Shown here piece by piece: positions 26,856 to 35,228 of a stretch of DNA of 64,000 nucleotides. The notes beneath the pieces are model-generated. The model saw only the letters and a list, made by a program, of their open reading frames with translations. It made no database searches and was not told the DNA's origin. This stretch comes from Thalassobaculum sp. OXR-137. Lineage in GTDB: Bacteria > Pseudomonadota > Alphaproteobacteria > Thalassobaculales > Thalassobaculaceae. Every line of letters starts with the position of its first letter. Positions within the stretch are counted from its first letter, which is position 1. Location: the NCBI RefSeq assembly GCF_034377285.1, contig NZ_CP139715.1:3146001-3210000 (forward strand), read 5' to 3'. The position numbers were made by a program, and so were the translations under genes.

Positions 26856-27218
26856 GCCGTCACCGGGCGGGCTGGGCCGGGACCGTGCAGTGCGGGAGCG
26901 GGGGGAGGGGACATCGAGGCGGTCGGGCTGTGATCGGTGGTTGGCAGGGTCGGCAGGCAGGCGCGGCAGGCGGGGGCGACAGGCGGGGGCGACAGGCTGG
27001 GGCGGAGCGCGGGACGGCGTCGGATTCAGGCTATGCCAAGGCCGAGGCGAACACCATAGGACAACCGATTGATCCGCCGCGGCGATCCCGTGGCGGCTGG
27101 TTAATTCCGGTCGGTCGGGATTGTCTGCGCGTGTCGTTTCCGCCATGCTCTGGCCTTCGCGCGTGCAACGACACGACGGTGCGTGCCAACCAATCCTATT
27201 GCAATGATGGAGGCAGGG
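26856..27218. other. divergent intergenic region upstream of dppA
   Basis: 363 bases between the aspartoacylase-like gene and dppA. It holds a GC-rich direct repeat (two copies of CAGGCGGGGGCGA and a third degenerate one, about 26964-27003) and a 9-bp perfect inverted repeat, CGTGTCGTT (27130-27138) and AACGACACG (27167-27175), which would fold in the dppA leader or bind a regulator. I see no clear -35/-10 pair. Confidence 0.5.
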
Positions 27219-28832
27219 ATGAGTTTTATTCGTCGGCTGGGTATTACGGCGGTCGCCATGGCGGCCTTGGCCGGCCCGGCGATGGCCGAGGACATTACGA
27301 TCGGTATCCGAAGTGAGCCGTCGTCCATGGATCCGTATTTCCACAACCTCACCCCGAACAACAGCCTGATCGGGCATGTTTTCGTGCGTCTCGTCGATTT
27401 CGACGCGAATCAGCAGCTGTTCCCGAGTGCCGCCGAGTCGTACCGGGCGATCAACGACACCACCTGGGAGTTCAAGCTCCGCCCCGGTGCGAAGTTCCAC
27501 GACGGCACCGACCTGACGGCGGACGACGTGATCTACTCGTTCGCGCGGGCCGACGGCTACACGGGCGGCAACTCCTCGTTCCGGATCTACACCAAGGGCA
27601 AGACCGTCACCAAGGTGGACGACTACACGCTGCACATCAGCACCGAGGGTCCCTACCCGCTGATGCCGAACGACCTGACCAGCGTCATGATCATGTCTTC
27701 CGAGGCGAAGGGCACCGCCCCGGCCGACGTCAACATGGGCATCGATGCCAGCGACTTTAACGACGGCACCGCCACCATCGGCAGCGGCCCGTACAAGTTC
27801 GTCGAGTGGAAGAAGGGCGACCGCATCGTCCTGGAGAAGTTCGACGGCTATGTCGGTCCGCTCAACCAGACCTGGGACAAGGTGACCTTCAAGTTCATCC
27901 CGTCCGAGCCGGCGCGCGTGGCCGCCCTGCTGGCCGGCGACGTGGACATGATCGACAACGTCCCGACCTCCGACATCACGACGCTCGAGAAGAACAAGGA
28001 CGTCTCCCTGAGCGCCGGCGTGTCGAACCGCATCATCTACCTGCACCTGGACCAGTGGCGCGAGAAGTCGCCCTTCGTCACCGACAAGGACGGCAACCCG
28101 CTGGACAAGAACCCGCTGCTCGACCCGCGGGTGCGTAAGGCCATTTCCATGATGATCAACCGCCCGGCCATCGTCGAGCGCGTCATGGAGGGCGTCGCCC
28201 TGCCGGCCGGCCAGCTTCTGCCGGACGGTTTCTTCGGCCGCTCGCCGAACCTGAAGCCGGAGAAGTACGACGTCGCCGCCGCCAAGAAGCTGCTGGCGGA
28301 AGCGGGCTATCCGGACGGCTTCGGCCTGACGATCCACGGTCCGAACGACCGCTACATCAACGACGCCAAGATCTGCGAAGCGATCGGCCAGTTGCTGTCG
28401 GCGGCCGGCATCCCGACCAAGGTCGTGACCATGCCGAAGAACGTGTTCTTCTCGCGTGCCTCCAAGGGTGCGGACGGCGAGCCGGAGTTCAGCTTCGTCC
28501 TCGTCGGCTGGGGCTCGGGCACCGGTGAGGCCTCCTCGCCGCTGAAGTCGCTGCTGGCCACCTACGATCAGTCCAAGGGCTGGGGTGCGTCCAACCGCGG
28601 CCGTCACTCCGACCCGAAGGTCGACGCCCTGATCAGCCAGGCGCTGACCACGGTCGACGACGAGAAGCGCGGCAAGCTCCTGGCCGAGGCGACCGACATC
28701 GCCATCGGTCAGAATCAGGGCATCATCCCGCTGCACTACCAGGTCAACACCTGGGGTACCCGTACCGGCCTGAAGTACACGCCGCGGACGGACGAGCGGA
28801 CGACCGCCTACGACCTGGTCAAGGCCGAGTAA
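27219..28832 (+). CDS. dppA: dipeptide/oligopeptide ABC transporter, periplasmic substrate-binding protein
   Basis: 537 residues with a signal peptide (1-23, ending AMAED). The SBP_bac_5 pattern is clear: RSEPSSMDPYFHN, FKLRPGAKFHDGTDLTADDVIYSF, IGSGPYKFVEWKKGDRI and LLDPRVRKAISMMINRPAI. It captures peptides or similar compounds in the periplasm for the permease encoded behind it. GGAGG lies 5 bases before the ATG. A hairpin with a T run follows, so it is probably expressed more strongly than the permease genes. Ligand class (peptide, glutathione, opine) cannot be told from sequence. Confidence 0.93.
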   Translation: MSFIRRLGITAVAMAALAGPAMAEDITIGIRSEPSSMDPYFHNLTPNNSLIGHVFVRLVDFDANQQLFPSAAESYRAINDTTWEFKLRPGAKFHDGTDLTADDVIYSFARADGYTGGNSSFRIYTKGKTVTKVDDYTLHISTEGPYPLMPNDLTSVMIMSSEAKGTAPADVNMGIDASDFNDGTATIGSGPYKFVEWKKGDRIVLEKFDGYVGPLNQTWDKVTFKFIPSEPARVAALLAGDVDMIDNVPTSDITTLEKNKDVSLSAGVSNRIIYLHLDQWREKSPFVTDKDGNPLDKNPLLDPRVRKAISMMINRPAIVERVMEGVALPAGQLLPDGFFGRSPNLKPEKYDVAAAKKLLAEAGYPDGFGLTIHGPNDRYINDAKICEAIGQLLSAAGIPTKVVTMPKNVFFSRASKGADGEPEFSFVLVGWGSGTGEASSPLKSLLATYDQSKGWGASNRGRHSDPKVDALISQALTTVDDEKRGKLLAEATDIAIGQNQGIIPLHYQVNTWGTRTGLKYTPRTDERTTAYDLVKAE

Positions 28833-28839
28833 ACCGCGG

Positions 28840-28880
28840 GGCGCGGCCGGTTGACGCTGGCCGTGCCCTTTCTTTTTTCC
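28840..28880 (+). terminator. intercistronic terminator/attenuator between dppA and dppB
   Basis: An 11-bp stem with two G:U pairs (28840-28850 with 28857-28867) and loop TTGACG is followed by a pyrimidine/T-rich run CTTTCTTTTTTCC. It would terminate part of the transcripts after dppA and so give excess binding protein over permease. Confidence 0.75.
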
Positions 28881-28947
28881 GTTTCGCCTTGCTTCCCGCG
28901 GGGTCCTGTGCGACCAGCCGCGGGAGAGCCATTATGAGAGGGCGGTG

Positions 28948-29928
28948 ATGACGGTTTTCATCATCAGACGGTTGATGCAGGCGGCCCTGGTCGTTCTGGT
29001 TATGTCATTTCTGGTGTTTTCGGGCGTCTTCCTGGTGGGGGATCCGACCGAGATCCTGGTCGCCGAGGACGCCGATCAGGCGGAGCGGGCGGCCATCATC
29101 GAGAGCCTCGGCCTCGATAAGCCGTTCCATATCCAGTACCTGCGATTCCTTCAGAACGCCGCCCAGGGCAATATGGGCGAAAGCTTCGTCTTCAACGAGC
29201 CGGCGCTGCAGCTCATCCTGGACCGGCTGCCGGCGACCATGGAACTGGCCGTCGCCGCCCTGCTGATCTCCGTCGTCCTCGGCATTCCGCTGGGTGTGAT
29301 CTCTGGACTGCGGCCGGAGGCGGCTTATTCCAAGGTCATCATGACCGGATCGATCCTGGGCTTCAGCCTGCCGACATTCTGGGTCGGCATCATGATGATC
29401 CTGCTGTTCTCGGTGCAGCTCGGCTGGCTGCCGTCCACCGGACGCGGCGACGAGATCCACTACGTGCTCGGCTTCCCCACCTCGCTGCTCACCCTGGACG
29501 GCTGGAGCCACGTGCTGCTGCCGGCGGTCAACCTGGCGCTGTTCAAGCTGTCGGCGGTCACCCGCCTGGCCCGCGCCGGTACCCGCGAGGTGGTGCACCA
29601 GGACTACGTCAAGTTCGCCCGCGCCAAGGGTCTGACCGACCGCCGGGTGATCTTCGTGCATGTGCTCAAGAACATCCTGATCCCGGTCGTCACCGTGCTC
29701 GGCCTCGAGTTCGGCGGCCTGGTCGCCTTCTCGGTGGTGACCGAGACGATCTTCGCGTGGCCCGGCATCGGCAAGCTGCTGATCGACTCGATTGGTCTTC
29801 TCGACCGGCCGGTGATCGTCGCCTACCTGATGATCATCGTGCTGCTCTTCGTCTTCCTGAACCTGGCGGTCGACATCTGCTATTCGCTGCTCGATCCGCG
29901 GGTCCGCTTGCAGGACATCAAGTCATGA
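28948..29928 (+). CDS. dppB: dipeptide ABC transporter permease DppB
   Basis: 326 residues, six membrane helices. FIIRRLMQAALVVLVMSF at the start, LGDPT-like VGDPTEIL, SRLPATMEL-like RLPATMELAVAALL, and the EAA loop around YVKFARAKGLTDRRVIFVHVLKNIL mark the DppB/OppB family. The start is ATG 28948 with GAGAGGG upstream (GTG at 28945 also possible). Overlaps dppC by 4 bases. Confidence 0.93.
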   Translation: MTVFIIRRLMQAALVVLVMSFLVFSGVFLVGDPTEILVAEDADQAERAAIIESLGLDKPFHIQYLRFLQNAAQGNMGESFVFNEPALQLILDRLPATMELAVAALLISVVLGIPLGVISGLRPEAAYSKVIMTGSILGFSLPTFWVGIMMILLFSVQLGWLPSTGRGDEIHYVLGFPTSLLTLDGWSHVLLPAVNLALFKLSAVTRLARAGTREVVHQDYVKFARAKGLTDRRVIFVHVLKNILIPVVTVLGLEFGGLVAFSVVTETIFAWPGIGKLLIDSIGLLDRPVIVAYLMIIVLLFVFLNLAVDICYSLLDPRVRLQDIKS

Positions 29929-30884
29929 CGGCGATCCAAGAAGAAACCGCGGTCGAGGCGACTGTCGGCAAGTCGAAGGACGCGGGCGTCGAAAGCCCGT
30001 GGAAGCGGATCCTCTCCGACTATATGGAGAGCCCGGTCGCCGTGATCGGCGCCATCGGGGTGCTTCTGGTGATCTTCATCGCCGTGATCGGGCCGTTCAT
30101 CGCGCCGACCGATCCTTACGATCTGGCGTCGGTCAGCTTCATGGACAATCTGCTCGCCCCGGGCGAGACAATGGCCAACGGCAAGGTCGCCTGGCTCGGC
30201 ACCGACGGTGCGGGCCGCGATCTGGTCAGCGCCATGATCTACGGGTTGCGGATCAGCCTGGGGGTCGGCGTCGGGTCCGGCGTGATCGCCCTGATCATCG
30301 GCTGCACCATGGGCATGATCGCCGCGTATTTCGGCGGCCGCACCGACATGATCATCATGCGCGTCGTCGACATGCAGCTCTCCTTCCCGGCGATCCTGGT
30401 GGCGCTGATCCTGCTCGCCGTGGTCAAGGGCGGGCCGAACGAGCCCGGCTATTTCGCGGTGTTCAAGATCATCGCCGCCCTGGTGGTGGTGCAATGGGCC
30501 TACTACGCCCGCACCATCCGCGGCTCGGCCCTGGTCGAGCGGCGCAAGGAATATGTCGAGGCGGCGAACTGCCTGGCGCTGAGCAATTCGCGGGTGGTGT
30601 TCCGCCACCTGCTGCCGAACTGCATCGCGCCGATCATCGTGGTCGGCACCATGCAGACGGCGCACGCGATCTCCCTGGAGGCGACGCTGTCGTTCCTCGG
30701 CCTCGGCCTGCCGCAGACCGAGCCGTCCCTGGGCAAGCTGATCTCCAACGGGTTCGACTATGTGATGAGCGGCAAGTACTGGATCACCGTGTTTCCGGGG
30801 CTGGCGCTGCTGTTCATGATCGTGAGCATCAACCTGGTCGGCGACCGGCTGCGTGACGTGCTCAATCCGCGACTGCAGAAGTAA
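29925..30884 (+). CDS. dppC: dipeptide ABC transporter permease DppC
   Basis: 319 residues. ATGA overlap with dppB. An N-terminal cytoplasmic extension is followed by the OppC-type first helix, GTDGAGRDLVSAMIYGLRISLGVG and the EAA loop EYVEAANCLALSNSRVVFRHLLPNCIAPIIV, then EATLSFLGLGLPQTEPSLG. It pairs with DppB to form the membrane channel. Confidence 0.93.
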   Translation: MTAIQEETAVEATVGKSKDAGVESPWKRILSDYMESPVAVIGAIGVLLVIFIAVIGPFIAPTDPYDLASVSFMDNLLAPGETMANGKVAWLGTDGAGRDLVSAMIYGLRISLGVGVGSGVIALIIGCTMGMIAAYFGGRTDMIIMRVVDMQLSFPAILVALILLAVVKGGPNEPGYFAVFKIIAALVVVQWAYYARTIRGSALVERRKEYVEAANCLALSNSRVVFRHLLPNCIAPIIVVGTMQTAHAISLEATLSFLGLGLPQTEPSLGKLISNGFDYVMSGKYWITVFPGLALLFMIVSINLVGDRLRDVLNPRLQK

Positions 30885-30895
30885 GAGGGGATCCG

Positions 30896-31912
30896 GTGGC
30901 GAATTCCGACGTTCCGACGCTCGAGGTCCGGAACCTGCAGACCCATTTCTTCACCCGCGCTGGCGAGGTGAAGGCGGTCAACGACGTGTCCTTCACCGTG
31001 CGTCCGGGTCAGGTCCTGGGGCTGGTGGGCGAGTCCGGCTCGGGCAAGACCGTGACCGGCTTCTCCATCATGGGCCTGGTGGACGAGCCGGGCCGCATCG
31101 TGGGCGGCGAGATCCTGTACAAGGGCGAGAACATCGCGAACGCCTCCGACGAGCGCATGCGCCGTCTGCGGGGCAACAACATCGCGATGATCTTCCAGGA
31201 CCCGATGATGACCCTGAACCCGGTCCTGCGTGTCGACACGCAGATGATCGAGGCGATCCAGGCGCATGAGAACGTGAGTCGGGCCGAGGCCTGGGAGCGC
31301 TCGCGCGCCGCCCTGGAACAGGTCGGCATCCCGGCGGCGGAGGAGCGGCTGCGCTCCTATCCGCACCAGTTCTCCGGCGGCATGCGCCAGCGCGTGGCCA
31401 TCGCCATCGCCCTGCTGAACAAGCCGGACCTGATCGTCGCCGACGAGCCGACCACCGCCCTCGACGTCACCATCCAGGGCCAGATCCTCTACGAGGTGCA
31501 GAAGCTCTGCGAGGAGACCGGCACGGCGATGATCTGGATCACCCACGACCTCTCCGTGGTGGCCGGCCTCGCCGACGAGATCTGCGTGATGTATGCCGGC
31601 CGCGTGGTCGAGCACGGCACCGTCAACGACGTGCTGGACCACCCGTCGCATCCCTATACCCACGGCCTGATCAGCTCGGTGCCGAGCCGCAACAAGCGCG
31701 GCCAGCCGCTGGCGCAGATCCCCGGCATGACGCCGTCGCTGCTCAACCTGCCCAAGGGCTGCCCGTTCAAGACGCGCTGCCCGCGCGTGGGCCCGGACTG
31801 CGACATCGAGCCGGAGATCACCCATCCGGTGCCCGGCCGCGACGTGCGCTGCCATTATCCGGTCGCGGCGGGAGAGGCCGCCGCCGTTTCGACGCCCGAG
31901 GTGACCGCATGA
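30896..31912 (+). CDS. dppD: dipeptide ABC transporter ATP-binding protein DppD
   Basis: 338 residues from GTG 30896 with AGAGGGG upstream. Walker [10 protein letters not shown] loop QDPMMTLNP, signature [12 protein letters not shown], Walker [14 protein letters not shown] loop WITHDLSV, and the OppD-type C-terminal extension with the cysteine pattern [17 protein letters not shown] that in family members may bind a [4Fe-4S] cluster. Overlaps dppF by 4 bases (ATGA). Confidence 0.94.
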   Translation: MANSDVPTLEVRNLQTHFFTRAGEVKAVNDVSFTVRPGQVLGLVGESGSGKTVTGFSIMGLVDEPGRIVGGEILYKGENIANASDERMRRLRGNNIAMIFQDPMMTLNPVLRVDTQMIEAIQAHENVSRAEAWERSRAALEQVGIPAAEERLRSYPHQFSGGMRQRVAIAIALLNKPDLIVADEPTTALDVTIQGQILYEVQKLCEETGTAMIWITHDLSVVAGLADEICVMYAGRVVEHGTVNDVLDHPSHPYTHGLISSVPSRNKRGQPLAQIPGMTPSLLNLPKGCPFKTRCPRVGPDCDIEPEITHPVPGRDVRCHYPVAAGEAAAVSTPEVTA

Positions 31913-32949
31913 GCGCCGCAACCGAACACGACGTCGCCGCAGTACCGGCGGCCGACAAGCCCATCGTCGAACTGCGCCACGTCTCCAAGCGCTTCGTAAA
32001 GTCGCTGGATGCCGCCGCCAAGATCGCCAACCTGTTCGGCGCCGGCCTGAAGGACGAGATCGTCCATGCGGTCGACGATGTTTCCCTGACCATCGCCGAC
32101 GGCGAGGTGGTCGGCCTGGTCGGCGAGTCCGGGTGCGGGAAGTCCACCCTGGGCCGCGTGGTTGCCGGCGTGCATCCCGCGACCGAGGGCGACGTGCTGT
32201 TCCGCGGCCGCGAGCTGTCGACCCAGACCTCGGCTGAGGCCCGCGATACCGCCCTGAAGGTCCAGATGATCTTCCAGGATCCGATGAGCTCGCTGAACCC
32301 GCGCATGCGGGTCCAGGACATCATCGGCGAGGCGCCGAAGGTGCATGGCCTGGTCGACGCCAAGGGGAGCGAGGAGTACGTCGCCGAGATGCTGCTGCGG
32401 GTCGGTCTCGACCCGAGCTACGCCCGGCGCTATCCGCACCAGTTCTCCGGCGGCCAGCGTCAGCGCATCGGCATCGCCCGCGCCCTGGCGGTGAACCCGG
32501 ACTTCTTGGTCTGCGACGAGTCGGTCGCCGCGCTCGACGTGTCGATCCAGGCCCAGGTGCTGAACCTGTTCATGCGCCTGCGCGAGGAGTTCCACCTCAC
32601 CTACCTGTTCATCAGCCACGATCTCGGCGTGGTGGAGCACCTGTCGGACCGGGTCGTGATCATGTATCTCGGCCGGGTGGTGGAGACGGCGCGGACCGAA
32701 GACATCTTCGCCGACGCCAACCATCCCTACACCCAGGCCCTGTTGGCCGAGGTGCCGCGGCTCGACACCCGCAAGCGCAAGTTCGTGCCGGTGAAGGGCG
32801 AGATCCCGTCGCCGCTGAACCCGCCGCCGGGCTGCCACTTCCATCCGCGCTGCCCGCATGCCCATGCGCGCTGCAAGGCGGAGCAGCCGCTGCTCAAGGA
32901 GATCGCGCCGGGCCGGTTCTCGGCCTGCCATCTCAACGACGAGGCGTGA
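31909..32949 (+). CDS. dppF: dipeptide ABC transporter ATP-binding protein DppF
   Basis: 346 residues. Walker A GESGCGKST, QDPMSSLNPRM, signature FSGGQRQRIGIA, Walker B FLVCDESVAALD, then the OppF C-terminal extension with CHFHPRCPHAHARC. Walker B reads CDESVAALD rather than the usual CDEPVSALD; the catalytic Glu is kept. Last gene of dppABCDF; a repeat array follows 11 bases after the stop. Confidence 0.94.
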   Translation: MSAATEHDVAAVPAADKPIVELRHVSKRFVKSLDAAAKIANLFGAGLKDEIVHAVDDVSLTIADGEVVGLVGESGCGKSTLGRVVAGVHPATEGDVLFRGRELSTQTSAEARDTALKVQMIFQDPMSSLNPRMRVQDIIGEAPKVHGLVDAKGSEEYVAEMLLRVGLDPSYARRYPHQFSGGQRQRIGIARALAVNPDFLVCDESVAALDVSIQAQVLNLFMRLREEFHLTYLFISHDLGVVEHLSDRVVIMYLGRVVETARTEDIFADANHPYTQALLAEVPRLDTRKRKFVPVKGEIPSPLNPPPGCHFHPRCPHAHARCKAEQPLLKEIAPGRFSACHLNDEA

Positions 32950-32960
32950 CCGGACACACG

Positions 32961-33561
32961 GCCCTTCGACACGGCCCCCGGCGTTGCGCCGGGGTCCTGC
33001 TCAGGGCGAGGTCATTTCATCTGTTGCCAATTTTATTTACCTCGTCCTGAGCAGCCCCGCAGGGGCGTGTCGAAGGGCCGCCTCCGTCGACAGGCCGCTG
33101 CCTCCCCCGCTCTGCGCACCCCCCGGATTCATTCCGGGCAGAGGCCTCCGCGTGACGGGCTGATGCTCTTTGCGGTGGTCCTCTCAGCGTCGGAGGCGGC
33201 CTTTCGACACGGCCCCCGGCTTTGCGCCGGGGTCCTGCTCAGGGCGAGGTCATTGGATAGAAATCAATCTCAGAGATTTCTGACCTCGTCCTGAGCAGCC
33301 CCGCAGGGGCGTGTCGAAGGGCTGTCCTCCGTCGAAGGGCCGCTGCCTCCCCCGCTCTCCGCACTCCCCGGATTCATCCCGGGGCGAGGCCTCCGCGTGA
33401 CGGGCTGATGCTCTTTGCGGCGGTCCTCTCAGCGTTGGAGGCGGGCCTTCGACACGGCCCTCGGCTTTGCGCCGGGGTCCTGCTCAGGGCGAGGTCATTT
33501 CATCTGTTGCCAATTTTATTTACCTCGCCCTGAGCAGCCCCGCAGGGGCGTGTCGAAGGGC
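32961..33561. repeat. tandem array of ~240 bp units each with a long REP-like palindrome
   Basis: Three palindromic modules at 32961-33078, 33199-33322 and 33445-33561. Each begins with (C)CCTTCGACACGGCCC, contains CGGGGTCCTGCTCAGGGCGAGG and ends with the complement CCTCG(T/C)CCTGAGCAGCCCCG...GTGTCGAAGGGC. The spacers 33079-33198 and 33323-33444 are also homologous, so the true unit is about 240 bases repeated 2.5 times. Modules 1 and 3 share an AT-rich loop (TCTGTTGCCAATTTTATTTA); module 2 has a different one. The whole 629-base gap between dppF and the hydantoinase gene contains no gene. Confidence 0.9.
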
Positions 33562-33578
33562 CGCCCTCTGTCGAAGGC

Positions 33579-35228
33579 TCACCCGGTCGTATAGCCGTTG
33601 TCCACATCCAAGGCCTTGGCCGCCGCGCTGCGTTCCGCCGGGTTGCCGTAGCCACCGCCGCCGGCGGTCTGCAGGCGGAAGATGTCGCCCTTCGCCGCCG
33701 GCACGCTGGAGACCTTGGACGGCAGATCCTCGGTCTCTCCGGTCGCCGCGCGGGTCACGGTCAGCCGGCCCGGCTGGCCCGGCTCACCACCGGCCAGGCC
33801 GTAGGGCGGGATCTTGAAGCGGTCCAGGTTCGCCGCGAACACCCCCGCCGGCGCCTCCAGCCGGTAGGCGCGGGCGAGGCCCAGCCCGCCGCGGGTGCGG
33901 CCCTTGCCGCCGCTGTCCGGGACCAGACCGTATTCCTGGAACTGGATTGGCAGGCTGTTCTCCAGCATCTCGATCGGCGCGTTGGAGATGTTGTGAAGGC
34001 CGCAGGAGAAGCCGCTGGCCCCGTCCTCGTCCGGATGGCCGCCCCAGCCGCCGCATTCCAGGTCGAAATAGACCTGCCGGCTGCCGTCCTCGTGGATGCA
34101 GTTCATCGAGGTGGCGTAGCTGACGCCGTAATAGGCCGCCGGGATCCGCCCCGGGATCGCCTGGTGGAAGGCGCCCATCACCGCGTTCACCACCCGGTGG
34201 CCGACGGCCATGCGGTTGGCCACAGGGGCGGGGGCGCGGCAGTTCACCACCGTGCCCAGGGGGGCTTTCACCGTCGCCGGCCGGTAGCAGCCGGCATTGG
34301 CCGGGATCTCGGTGCCGAGCGACATCAGCACCCCGCACATGGCCGCCGAATAGGACATGGCCAGCGTGCAGTTCACCGGCCCCTTGGCCTGCGGGCTGGA
34401 GCCGGTCAGGTCGATCTCCATGCTGTCGCCCGTGACGGTCAGCTTGACCGCGATGCGGCGCTGGATGTCGCGGTCGATGCCGTCGTCGTCCAGGAAGTCC
34501 TCGAAGGTGTAGACCCCGTCCGGCACGTCGCGGATCATCGCCCGCATGGCGGCTTCCGACTGGTCCTGGATGCGGGCCATGGCGGCCGACAGCAGCTCCG
34601 GGCCGTAGCGCTTGACCACCCGCTTCAGGTTGGCCGTCCCGGTCTCGAGTGCGGCGAGCTGGGAGCCGAAATCGCCGCCCACATTGGCCGGCTCGCGGGT
34701 GTTGCGCAGCAGCAGCTTGACCACCGCCTCGTTGCGCTTGCCGCGCTCGGCGATCTTCAGCGGGGGAATGCGGAAGCCCTCCTGCTGGATCTCGGTGGCG
34801 CTGGGATCGTAGGAGCCGGCCGCCCCGCCGCCCACGTCGAGATGGTGGACCAGCACCCCGGCGATGGCGATGCGCTTGCCCTCGTGGAACACCGGCTTGA
34901 AGGTCTGGATGTCCGACAGGTGCTGGCCGCCGGCATAGGGGTCGTTGGTGATGATGATGTCGCCGTCCTCCCACTCCTCGATCGGAATGTGGTTGGCCAG
35001 GATCTCGGCCAGGCAGGAGGGCATGGAGTTCAGGTGCATCGGGATCGCGGTGGACTGGCCGACCGCACCGCCATCGGCGTCGAACACGCAGGTCGAATAG
35101 TCGAGCAGGTCGCGCACCACGGAGGACCGGCTGGTCCGCCAGATCGTCACCCCCATCTCTTCCGCCGCCGCCACCAGGGCGTTGCGGATGATCTCCACCT
35201 GGACGGGATCGAGCTCGGGCGCGCTCAT
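33579..35228 (-). CDS. hydantoinase B/oxoprolinase family protein
   Basis: 549 residues, the normal length of a HyuB/N-methylhydantoinase B subunit. Characteristic segments include RNALVAAAEEMGVTIWRTSRSS at the start, DIIITNDPYAGGQHLSDIQTFKP, GPVNCTLAMSYSA and GGGGYGNP at the end. With HyuA it forms an ATP-dependent amidohydrolase for hydantoins, 5-oxoproline, lactams or acetophenone-like carboxylation. Its ATG overlaps the hyuA stop by 4 bases. The substrate here is not determined. Confidence 0.92.
   Translation of the reverse strand: MSAPELDPVQVEIIRNALVAAAEEMGVTIWRTSRSSVVRDLLDYSTCVFDADGGAVGQSTAIPMHLNSMPSCLAEILANHIPIEEWEDGDIIITNDPYAGGQHLSDIQTFKPVFHEGKRIAIAGVLVHHLDVGGGAAGSYDPSATEIQQEGFRIPPLKIAERGKRNEAVVKLLLRNTREPANVGGDFGSQLAALETGTANLKRVVKRYGPELLSAAMARIQDQSEAAMRAMIRDVPDGVYTFEDFLDDDGIDRDIQRRIAVKLTVTGDSMEIDLTGSSPQAKGPVNCTLAMSYSAAMCGVLMSLGTEIPANAGCYRPATVKAPLGTVVNCRAPAPVANRMAVGHRVVNAVMGAFHQAIPGRIPAAYYGVSYATSMNCIHEDGSRQVYFDLECGGWGGHPDEDGASGFSCGLHNISNAPIEMLENSLPIQFQEYGLVPDSGGKGRTRGGLGLARAYRLEAPAGVFAANLDRFKIPPYGLAGGEPGQPGRLTVTRAATGETEDLPSKVSSVPAAKGDIFRLQTAGGGGYGNPAERSAAAKALDVDNGYTTG

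Noticed and set aside
26940-27010. Possible CRISPR or minisatellite from repeated CAGGCGGGGGCGA
   Set aside because: Only two to three short units without spacers; a simple GC-rich direct repeat.
25890-28736. 948-codon open frame on the minus strand
   Set aside because: Only its last 320 codons (25890-26855) match a family; the rest is the antisense of dppA, kept open by high GC codon bias.
32961-33561. CRISPR-like array
   Set aside because: Repeats are about 118 bases long, palindromic, and the intervening segments are themselves homologous; no cas genes nearby.
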